This document shows, piece by piece, positions 1 through 7,550 of a stretch of DNA of 26,026 bases (position 1 is the first letter of the stretch; the number at the start of each line of letters is the position of its first letter). Source of the DNA: Isotricha intestinalis (taxonomy: Eukaryota > Ciliophora > Litostomatea > Vestibuliferida > Isotrichidae); NCBI GenBank assembly GCA_023807065.1, contig JAJJLU010000632.1:1-26026 (forward strand), written 5' to 3'. A program made the translations under genes and the position numbers. Below the pieces are notes generated by a model, which was given only the letters and a program-made list of their open reading frames with translations, had not been told where the DNA came from and did no database searches.

Positions 1-30
1 ATCCCCAATCCCCAATCCCCAATCCCCAAT
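1..30. repeat. Telomere-like CCCCAAT heptamer array (four copies)
   Basis: The window opens with four perfect 7-bp units (ATCCCCA repeated) ending in a partial AT. The C-rich strand is on + and reads inward, which is the orientation of a left chromosome end; the complementary G strand would be (GGGGATT)n. After base 30 the sequence changes abruptly to AT-rich DNA. Four units are few, and an ordinary satellite fragment remains possible. The unit differs from TTAGGG and resembles the ciliate TTGGGG plus an A. Confidence 0.6.
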
Positions 31-160
31 TATTATGAATTAAAATTATTTTAAAATTAACTAAAACGTTTAAATTTTTATGATTAATTTCATTCATTTT
101 TAATTAATAATTTATTAATAATAAAATTATATAAAAATTATAAAGAAAAATTATAAAAAA

Positions 161-343
161 ATGAAAGGATATATCTGTTTGATTGTTTTAATTATTTTAT
201 CTTTGTTTTCACTCTCTTTAAGCTCTAAGGCTACTTGTGCTGTTACTTTCAATAATTGTAAGAATGACTGTTCAAAAAAAATTTTGTTCTTTAAAACCAT
301 ATGTGAAGCTACATGTATAGCGAAATTTAATAACTGCAATTAA
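161..343 (+). CDS. Small secreted cysteine-rich peptide with mirror-symmetric cysteines
   Basis: A 60-residue ORF from an ATG in A-rich context to TAA. Residues 1-22 form a classic signal peptide: a Lys near the start, a Leu/Ile-rich core and a Ser-rich end. The mature part is about 38 residues with six cysteines spaced C-x6-C-x3-C-x10-C-x3-C-x6-C, a palindromic pattern. The inner CxxxC...CxxxC pair is the signature of helical-hairpin (alpha-hairpinin-like) miniproteins, in which two short helices are joined by two disulfides; the outer pair would add a third bond. It has no visible intron and lies about 130 bp from a telomere-like end, a usual place for fast-evolving secreted proteins. The family is not recognised. 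A defence, effector or toxin-like role is only a guess, and the ORF is short enough that expression needs proof. Confidence 0.6.
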   Translation: MKGYICLIVLIILSLFSLSLSSKATCAVTFNNCKNDCSKKILFFKTICEATCIAKFNNCN

Positions 344-1158
344 ATAAAAAATAAAGAATAGTTATTTTATAATCATTAATTATTTGAACTTTAAAAAATA
401 TTTTATTTATTTTTTTTTTAATTGTTCATAAAAAAATCTATGCCTTAAAAATATTTAAAAACTAATTTTAAAAATAAAATAAAAAGAAATATTATAAAAT
501 AAAAAGAAAATTTTATGAAAAAAAAGTTAAAGAAATTAAAGAGTTTTCATTAATTATAAAAATTTTGTTTTAATATAAAAAATATTAAAGATTTTTTAAG
601 AAAGTTATTAAAATATTTGAAATTTTTCATTTCATTATTTATAAATTAATATAAATATTTACCTAATAACAGTAATTATTATTTATTAAAGTCTGTGTAA
701 TATTATTTGAGCTCTATCATCTTTGTTATCAAACTTCTTAATTTTGAAGATACTTTTTCCTGATTAAGATAAAAATTAATTACAAATTCTATTTAATAAT
801 AGAAAAAAATACTTTTTGAGAATTTAATTAAAATAATTCTTTTTAAATAATTTATTTTATTACAAAAGAATTCATTTGAATGAATAGATATGGTATAATA
901 ATCATTATTATGGTTAATCTAAAACACTTTTTAACATTTATTTTTTTATAAGAATTTCCATTGTTTAAATTTTTTCAACGATTTTTAAATCATTTTCAAA
1001 TAAATTATATCCATTAATAGTGATTTAAACCATTCAAAATATCTCAAAGGGATTTATTTAATCAAATTATTCAAAAATTTTTTCTCCAAAATTTCTTAAC
1101 AATTAATTAAATAAACAATAAAGTATAATATCTGTAATAAAATAATATATTTATTATA
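344..1158. other. Gene-poor AT-rich stretch with decayed coding-like fragments
   Basis: No complete ORF is visible. Two short - strand stretches look coding-like. One is a 25-codon frame at 686-763 ending in TAA with the C-terminal peptide DDRAQIILHRL. The other, near 966-1028, contains INGYNLFENDLKIVEKI but is bounded by in-frame stops. They may be remnants of an old gene or small exons of an undetected one. The rest is A/T homopolymer-rich sequence without recognisable signals. Confidence 0.35.
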
Positions 1159-1515
1159 TTAAGTATAAAAGGAAATTCCATCAAGAGAAACCCATCCATT
1201 TCCAGAAGAAGGTAAACACCAATGACTTCTAAAAACAGTACCATCAGGTTTTACATCAACTCTTTTCCCATCATCATTATAATCACAACAACTACTACAT
1301 GAGAAAATTAAATAATTTTTAGGACGCCATCCTTCAGGTAAAATAAACATTATTTCTGACCAATTTCCAGTTATTAGACCACTTAATCTAACTTCCCCAA
1401 ATTCATTTTTATATGCAATTGCTTTTTGATATCCCAGTCCTTCATAATTTTTCCATGAATTCAATAAATGTAAATATATCTTTTTTATTTCCAAATTTGG
1501 ATTTGGAGTTAACAT
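1159..1515 (-). CDS. Tail-fibre-like domain protein (bacterial/phage-type), start uncertain
   Basis: Starting at the ATG at 1515, this is a 118-residue protein; the frame stays open back to a TGA at 1594-1596. It matches the small domain common at the ends of phage and bacterial tail-fibre or surface proteins. In order it shows a short Trp/Gly-Tyr segment, a VRLSGLI strand, the FILPEGWRP turn (family form: LPxGYRP), an RVDV-PDG strand pair and a WVSLDGISF C-terminus, ending in TAA two residues later. The upstream frame (IYQKQILNLERNN) also looks coding, but no ATG is in frame; an ATG at 1597 lies one base out of frame. So the true start may be residue 18 of the open frame, an upstream exon, or a frame lost to a single-base change. 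Such domains are rare in eukaryotes, so transfer from bacteria or phage is likely. Its function here is unknown; binding a surface or glycan is conceivable. Confidence 0.6.
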   Translation of the reverse strand: MLTPNPNLEIKKIYLHLLNSWKNYEGLGYQKAIAYKNEFGEVRLSGLITGNWSEIMFILPEGWRPKNYLIFSCSSCCDYNDDGKRVDVKPDGTVFRSHWCLPSSGNGWVSLDGISFYT

Positions 1516-1597
1516 TAAATATTTTGTTCTTTTAAGAGCATTTATATTATTTCTTTCTAAATTCAATATCTGTTTTTGGTAAATGTTAAATTTTCAT

Positions 1598-2309
1598 TAA
1601 ATACTTTTTATATTAATAAAAAAATGATAAAAATAAATTATTTTTAAGTTCTTTATTCCAATATATATAAAATTCTCAAAACAACAATTTAAAAATTATA
1701 ATATCTATTCAATTGTTATTTATAAAATAATATATTTTTATAATCATTTATTTTAAAAAAAATATTATTTGTTTCTTTATTAAATCTTTGATGCTCATAT
1801 ATTACAGATAAATATTATATTTTTTTAAATTATTATACAGTTAAAAATTATAAATAATATATTAATCTTATTCTAAATTCTAATCATCTATTATGTGTTA
1901 TTTAATCTCTTATTTATTTATAATTTTAACTGATTTGAAAATAAAAAAACTCCTTTTCTTATCTTTAAAAATTTACAAGACGTCTATTATTTTGATTAAT
2001 CATCAATAAGTATAATTAAAGCTATTTTCATATATTTCTTGGTTATAATATTTAAAATTTCAATCTTCAATATTTGTATGAATTGATATAGTCAAATAAC
2101 TAATAACTTATTGCTTTTCATTTATTTTTTCTTCTTTTTTTTCTGATTGATATTTCAATAAATTTTTTATTCATAAGAATAATAAGTATTTTATAAATAA
2201 ATTCATAAAATAATGAAAAAATTCTCCTTTAAAAAATTCATTGTAAATTAGTGAATAAAAAATAAATTATTTGACATTTAATAGAAAAAATAAAATTTAA
2301 AATAAAAAA
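1598..2309. other. Intergenic region between divergent genes
   Basis: About 710 bp between the tail-fibre-like ORF (-) and the kinesin gene (+), so it should hold both promoters. It is AT-rich throughout with many TATA-like runs, none distinctive. A missing first exon of the - strand gene could lie here, but I could not identify one. Confidence 0.4.
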
Positions 2310-5033
2310 ATGGAACAACCAAAACTTCGTCCAGTAAGATCTTCAATTACATTACCTCCATTAAATGAGAGAAAATCAATAACTTCAGATAATCTTCCTC
2401 AACTAAATAATAACAATAATGATGATACTCAAGCATATTTAGATGATATGAAAAAAGGTTCATATAATATATTAGTTTGTGTTAGATGTCGTCCTTTATC
2501 TAATTTAGAACTTCAAATTTCAAATTATGAAACAATAAAAATAATGGATAATAAAATGGTAGTTTTAATGGATCCAATTGAATACAATGGACCAAATAAT
2601 ATATTTAAAAATAGATCTAGAGAACAAACTTATGCTTTTGATTTTGCTTTTGATAAATATACTACACAAAAAACTGTTTTTGAAAATTCAACTAAATTTC
2701 TATTAGAAGGAGTAGTTAATGGCTTTAATTCAACAGTTTTTGCATATGGAGCCACAGGTGCAGGTAAAACTTATACTATGTTAGGTAATGATAATAATCC
2801 TGGAATTATGCCAATGACTTTAATTGAATTATTTAATCAAGTTAATAAGTATTCTGACAGGGAATATAAATTAAAATTATGGTATCTTGAAATATATAAT
2901 GAAAATATTAGAGATTTATTAAAATTCACTAATAGTAATTATAATAATTTAAATAATACAAATGAGGAATATTTAGATTTAAGGGAAGATCCAACTAGAG
3001 GAATTATAGTAAATAATATAACAGAATTAAATGTCACATCTTCAGAAGATATTTTAAAAATATTAAAAAAAGGAAATAGAAATAGAACTCAAGAAGCTAC
3101 AGGTGCAAATGAAACATCATCTCGTTCACATGCAATTCTTCAAATTAATATAGAATATACTGAAAAAAATCAAGGAATAAATATAGAAATCAAATATTCA
3201 AAATTATCTTTAATTGATTTGGCTGGAAGTGAAAGAGCTTCAGCCACTCAAAATAGAGGAATAAGATTAATTGAAGGAGCAAATATTAATAGAAGTTTAT
3301 TAACATTAGGTAATTGTATTAATGCTTTATGTGATGCTGCTAATAAAGGAATTAAAAAACCTTATATTCCATATAGAGATAGTAAATTAACTAGATTATT
3401 AAAAGACTCTTTAGGTGGAAATTCAAGGACTGTTATGATTGCAAATATTGCTCCTAGTATTAATACATTTGATGATACTAATAATACTTTGAAGTATGCT
3501 AATCGAGCTAAAAATATTAAAACTTTTGTCACAAGAAATGTACTTAATGCACAATATCATATTAGTAATTATGTTAATATTATCAATGGGTTGAAAAAAG
3601 AAGTTCAGGAGTTGAAAACCAAGTTGAGTATGGTAAATAATCAAAATTTGAATAATCAAGTTAATCCTAATAACAATGATATTCCAAATATGGTAAATAA
3701 TAATCCAAATATGATTAATAATAATCATATTTTAAATCAAGCTAAAAGTATGACTAATATAAATAATAATAATATAACTAATAATGATTCTTTATTCGAT
3801 AATGCCGTTAAGGAAATTAAGACTATTTGTGAGAAACAAGTAAATTTAAAACAAAGAATAATTTCTGAAATGATTGAAATTGATAAATTAAATGATATTA
3901 TAGAAATGAATAATAATATCAGCAATGTAAATAATGATATTTCTACAATATTAAATAGGACAGATATCAATAATTTAGATAATAATCCCACAAATGCTGT
4001 TACCCAAAGTTATAATGATAGATTAAATTTATTAAAACAAACTTTAAATTTAAATAAAAATAAATTACAACAATTCTCAACATTAATTGATAGAAATTTG
4101 ACTAATCAAGCAAAAAATAATTTTTCAGAACATCAAATGGATTATCTTAAATCAATAATAAAAACAGCCCAACAAAGAATTATAATAATAGATAACAAAT
4201 ATTTAAATAATTTAACTAAAGCAAAATTTGATTTAAAAGATGAATATATTGAACAATTAGAAAATCAATTAAGATATAGAGATGAATTTTTTTTAAATCA
4301 AAATATAAATATTTATACAAATTCAAAATTTAAAAGTTTAGAAGAATTACAAAGTGAATATTCTAAAAAAAATCCTATAATAAGGAATTATTCAAATAAT
4401 CAAATACTTCCTCCAATCAATTTTTCATCAAATTCAAATCCAAATTATTCTCTATTATATAATAAATATTCAAATCCAAAATTAAAAAGAATAAATAATA
4501 CTTCATCAAAAGTTAAACCTCCAAACAAAAACGAACCAAAAAATTTGGTTAGAAATTTTTCTCAAAGCTTTAAAAATTCTAATTCTAATTTAACAACACC
4601 AAATAGAAAAAATAGGAGAAAAAATAATGGTCATATAAGAAATAATTCATCAAATAATAAGAAAGGAATTTTTAATTTTCAAAGAAAAAGTTCTCCAACA
4701 ACAAACAGAGATATTTCAAAAGGAAAAAGAAATAGATCTGCAATGAGGATTTCTCCTAATAATAAATACAATAATAATTTATATGTTAAAAATCTTATAA
4801 CTCATAATAATAATGGAAGAGAAAATTCTTCAGTTGAAAATAGTTTTGTAGGAAATAATAATATAAGTTTAGTAGTTAAAAATCTAGGATCTAATACAAA
4901 TAGAATAATGACAATTGATCAAATGCCTCAATTTAAAAAAAGTGATTTAAATATTGCATTAAATGAAAGAAATAAAAAAAGACAAAAATTTTTAGATAAG
5001 ATTAATGGCGTTAATGATAAAGATATGTTGTAA
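2310..5033 (+). CDS. KIP3: Kinesin-8 family motor protein (Kip3/KIF18-like)
   Basis: A 907-residue plus-end-directed microtubule motor; family members regulate microtubule length in spindles and in interphase. The motor domain spans about residues 52-410. It has the P-loop GATGAGKT (147-154), switch I NETSSRSH (267-274), switch II LIDLAGSE (301-308), the DSKLTRLLKDSLGG microtubule-binding segment and YANRAKNIK (396-404) leading to the neck. The LREDP turn, the GNRNRTQ run and a tail beginning RNVLNAQYHISNY are characteristic of kinesin-8. All nucleotide-binding motifs are intact. Beyond about residue 440 come coiled-coil stretches broken by Asn-rich loops. The C-terminal third is basic and rich in Asn, Ser and Lys, consistent with the second microtubule-binding tail known in this family. 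The ATG sits in an A-rich context and no intron is seen. The next gene starts only 116 bp downstream on the same strand. Subfamily assignment is firm; the exact cellular role is inferred. Confidence 0.95.
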   Translation: MEQPKLRPVRSSITLPPLNERKSITSDNLPQLNNNNNDDTQAYLDDMKKGSYNILVCVRCRPLSNLELQISNYETIKIMDNKMVVLMDPIEYNGPNNIFKNRSREQTYAFDFAFDKYTTQKTVFENSTKFLLEGVVNGFNSTVFAYGATGAGKTYTMLGNDNNPGIMPMTLIELFNQVNKYSDREYKLKLWYLEIYNENIRDLLKFTNSNYNNLNNTNEEYLDLREDPTRGIIVNNITELNVTSSEDILKILKKGNRNRTQEATGANETSSRSHAILQINIEYTEKNQGINIEIKYSKLSLIDLAGSERASATQNRGIRLIEGANINRSLLTLGNCINALCDAANKGIKKPYIPYRDSKLTRLLKDSLGGNSRTVMIANIAPSINTFDDTNNTLKYANRAKNIKTFVTRNVLNAQYHISNYVNIINGLKKEVQELKTKLSMVNNQNLNNQVNPNNNDIPNMVNNNPNMINNNHILNQAKSMTNINNNNITNNDSLFDNAVKEIKTICEKQVNLKQRIISEMIEIDKLNDIIEMNNNISNVNNDISTILNRTDINNLDNNPTNAVTQSYNDRLNLLKQTLNLNKNKLQQFSTLIDRNLTNQAKNNFSEHQMDYLKSIIKTAQQRIIIIDNKYLNNLTKAKFDLKDEYIEQLENQLRYRDEFFLNQNINIYTNSKFKSLEELQSEYSKKNPIIRNYSNNQILPPINFSSNSNPNYSLLYNKYSNPKLKRINNTSSKVKPPNKNEPKNLVRNFSQSFKNSNSNLTTPNRKNRRKNNGHIRNNSSNNKKGIFNFQRKSSPTTNRDISKGKRNRSAMRISPNNKYNNNLYVKNLITHNNNGRENSSVENSFVGNNNISLVVKNLGSNTNRIMTIDQMPQFKKSDLNIALNERNKKRQKFLDKINGVNDKDML

Positions 5034-5149
5034 ATATTTAAATAGTTTTATTATTATTTGATTTATTTTGTATAATTTTATTGTATTAATTTTTATATAC
5101 AATCCTTAAAATATTTTAGAATTTTATTTTGATTTATTAAATTTTTTAA

Positions 5150-6262
5150 ATGCAATCATTTGAATTAGAAATAAATAACAATAAAAATAGAGAATATTTT
5201 GAAGAGGAAAATATTGAAAAAGGATATAAAAATTTTGCAAAAGTTGATGAGAAAAAAGAGGAAGAAGAAAGTCATAATAGTTCTTTCATTATTATTGAAA
5301 ATTTAATTGATAAAGAAAACAAGACAAATGAATTAGAAATGAAAGACAGAAAAGAAAAAAAAGAAAAAAATACTTTTCAAAAAGTTACTCATATTTTAAA
5401 TAAACAAAAATATACTTTTTTATCACTATTTATATATATATTATTTATATTTTGTATATCAGTTTCAACATGGTTATATAATTTGAGAGAAGTGAAACAT
5501 AATTATATTTTATTAAGTTTTGAATTTAAACCAATTCCTCAAAATTATTCAACAAATGAATTTTATGTTTTTTTAACAAGTGTATATGCAACTTATTTAG
5601 TGTTACTTATAATTTTAGTTTTTATGTTATTAATTGGTTATTCTTTAATTAAAAATGAAAATAATTTTTCACAAATTTATTTTCAAGATTTTTTAATCTG
5701 TTTACACATATTTCTTATATGTTTCATAACTAAAAGTATTTTAGGAATCTTTTTTTTAATGGAATTATTTCTATTATATTGTGATTTATTTTTAACAATA
5801 ATTGGTTTAATATTTTTAATTTATTTCTATTTAAAAGGAAAAAGTATAAAATATAATAATATTTTCAATTTATTAAGTCAAAATTTTTTCCCTAGTGTTT
5901 TACTTGCTTTTGAATTTTATACTTTACTTTATTTAATTTGTAGAATATTAACTAAAGAAAAATGTGAATCATATAATAAAAACTATAAAATAAAAATAGA
6001 ATTAATAGCAAATTTAATTTATTTTTTAAGTGGAGTTTCTATCATGTTATATTATGAAGATATTATTTATCCTTTAACTTTAGTTATTATTGAAACAGGA
6101 TTATTAACTAAAGCTGGTTCAAGTAAATTTATATTGGTAATTTTAAATATTTTTTTCCTATCTTTTATGTTTTATTCATCTTTTTTTGTTATTTTAACAA
6201 ATAAATCAAGGATTTTAAAGTTAAATATCAAAAAATCTGAGAATAGAATATCATCTGTTTAA
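5150..6262 (+). CDS. Multi-pass membrane protein of unknown function
   Basis: A 370-residue protein I do not recognise. Residues 1-85 are hydrophilic and highly charged (Glu/Lys-rich) and probably cytosolic. After this come about seven hydrophobic segments, roughly at 89-110, 143-166, 179-199, 200-227, 249-266, 282-301 and 327-349. The tail is short and basic. The loop after the first segment carries a possible N-glycosylation site (NYS, about 132-134). There is no signal peptide and no transporter, receptor or enzyme motif that I can name. A seven-helix count could suggest a receptor-like protein, but no conserved GPCR residue supports that, and the third/fourth segment boundary is unclear. 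It lies 116 bp after the kinesin gene on the same strand, which reflects compact packing and does not by itself show shared function. Confidence 0.8.
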   Translation: MQSFELEINNNKNREYFEEENIEKGYKNFAKVDEKKEEEESHNSSFIIIENLIDKENKTNELEMKDRKEKKEKNTFQKVTHILNKQKYTFLSLFIYILFIFCISVSTWLYNLREVKHNYILLSFEFKPIPQNYSTNEFYVFLTSVYATYLVLLIILVFMLLIGYSLIKNENNFSQIYFQDFLICLHIFLICFITKSILGIFFLMELFLLYCDLFLTIIGLIFLIYFYLKGKSIKYNNIFNLLSQNFFPSVLLAFEFYTLLYLICRILTKEKCESYNKNYKIKIELIANLIYFLSGVSIMLYYEDIIYPLTLVIIETGLLTKAGSSKFILVILNIFFLSFMFYSSFFVILTNKSRILKLNIKKSENRISSV

Positions 6263-6771
6263 ATATAGAATAAACAATTTATTTAAACAATTAGTCAAAG
6301 AAATTATGAATTAGAATTATTATTGAATTCATGATGAATATATTAATTAAATAAAAAACAATTATAGTTTTAATTCAAATTAAATTAACAAAAGAATTTA
6401 AAATGAAATAAAAAAAGTAAAAACAAAAATTAAAAAAATCGATTATTTATTATTTATTGTCGTTTTTGCTTTAATTAAGATCCATTATTTATACTCTTTA
6501 AATAAATTATTAGCAAACTCTTTCTTCTTCTTATTTATTTAAACATGGAGATGAGAATAATATTATTTAAATTAATAAATCTCTTTTGATTATTTAAATA
6601 CAATATTTCATATATTTTTTATTTGTGTTTGAAAAAATGATAATATGAGTTTAAAAATTGAACAAACCTTTTTAAAACTCAATCGTATTATTTTTTATTT
6701 TTTTGAGAAAATTTTCATAAAAAATAATTTTTTTGTGTTAATATTTGAATTTATATTTTTTTAATTTAAAA
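6263..6771. other. Intergenic region upstream of TVP23
   Basis: About 510 bp of AT-rich DNA holding the 3' flank of the membrane-protein gene and the promoter and 5' leader of TVP23. The only structure I noted is the imperfect inverted repeat listed separately at 6632-6696. Confidence 0.5.
6632..6696. repeat. Imperfect inverted repeat upstream of TVP23
   Basis: The left arm at 6632-6657 (ending GAGTTTAAAAA) pairs with the right arm at 6669-6696 (starting TTTTTAAAACTC) across an 11-base loop, with a few bulges. It would form a hairpin about 75-140 bases before the TVP23 ATG. A terminator-like or regulatory role is possible. In DNA this AT-rich chance palindromes are common, so confidence is modest. 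Confidence 0.4.
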
Positions 6772-7443
6772 ATGAGTGGTCTTGATTTTGAAATTGAAAT
6801 AAATGATGATAAAAATAAAAATGATTTAATACAAAATCAAAATAATAATAAAAACAATAATAATAATAATGAAAATAATAAAAAATTAAATGAAAGCAAT
6901 GACAGTATTACTTTTACAAATTTTTATCGAAAATCTTCACATCCAATAATATGTTTATTTCATATTTTATTTAAATTAATTAGTATTATTTCATTTATAA
7001 TTCTTGGTTTTATTATAGAAAATGAATCAATGGCAATAATATTAATAATTATTTTTGGTTCATGTGATTTTTGGTACACAAAAAATATAAGTGGAAGAAT
7101 TTTAGTTGGTCTAAGATGGTGGAATAAAATAAAAGAAGATGGAACAGAAGTTTGGATTTATGAAAGTGAAAATGAAAAAAATAAGAGCAAAGGTGATACA
7201 TATATATTTTGGACTTCAATTTATATTAGTTTTGGATTTTGGTTATTGTGTACTTTTTGGGAATTAATTAGATTAAAATTTATTGCTTTTAGTGTGGGTC
7301 TTGTTTTATTAATTTTTAATGGAGTTAATTTATATGGATATTTTAGATGTTCTAAAATTCAAAGTCAAAATATAATGAATTTAGGAAAAGATATAGTTGG
7401 TAAAGTTGGAAAAGAAGCTATCATGAGTCAATTAAATTATTAA
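6772..7443 (+). CDS. TVP23: Golgi membrane protein TVP23 (FAM18/TVP23A-B family)
   Basis: A 223-residue homologue of TVP23, a conserved tetraspan protein of late Golgi/endosome membranes linked to vesicle traffic. Family hallmarks are the SHPIICLFHILFK entry to the first membrane segment, the block FGSCDFWYTKNISGRILVGLRWWN (shown in part: CDFWYTKNISGR, residues 98-109, and LVGLRWWN, 111-118), the EVWIYES segment and the paired FW helices that follow. Four hydrophobic segments lie near 58-80, 86-100, 144-163 and 168-190, as expected. The family is usually about 190-220 residues; the extra length here is an Asn-rich N-terminal tail (about 18-45), typical of this genome. I chose the ATG at 6772. 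The open frame extends 27 bases further but only to a TTG, and the ATG lies in the usual A-rich context. It faces the TPR-glycosyltransferase gene tail to tail, 107 bp apart. Confidence 0.92.
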   Translation: MSGLDFEIEINDDKNKNDLIQNQNNNKNNNNNNENNKKLNESNDSITFTNFYRKSSHPIICLFHILFKLISIISFIILGFIIENESMAIILIIIFGSCDFWYTKNISGRILVGLRWWNKIKEDGTEVWIYESENEKNKSKGDTYIFWTSIYISFGFWLLCTFWELIRLKFIAFSVGLVLLIFNGVNLYGYFRCSKIQSQNIMNLGKDIVGKVGKEAIMSQLNY

Positions 7444-7550
7444 ATTTATATCCTTTTGGATTTAAAAAATTCTTTCTTTGAACTTTTTTGAATAGAATTA
7501 GTTTATATTATAATAATATTTTTCTCATTTTTCAAATTTTTATTAAATAA

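Noticed and set aside
151..339. 62-residue ORF on the - strand overlapping the secreted peptide
   Set aside because: It is antisense to the signal-peptide ORF, whose ATG, signal sequence and cysteine pattern are far more convincing.
3423..3991. Hydrophobic - strand ORFs inside the kinesin gene
   Set aside because: Antisense of the Asn-rich tail (AAT read as ATT gives poly-Ile), so apparent membrane proteins are spurious.
2310..5033. Alternative genetic code, as in ciliates, suggested by the AT-rich genome
   Set aside because: Conserved genes end at TAA exactly where their families end, one gene ends in TGA, and no stop codon interrupts conserved domains.
6745..6771. Nine extra N-terminal codons for TVP23
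   Set aside because: They begin at TTG, not ATG, and are T-rich leader sequence; the ATG at 6772 is a better start.
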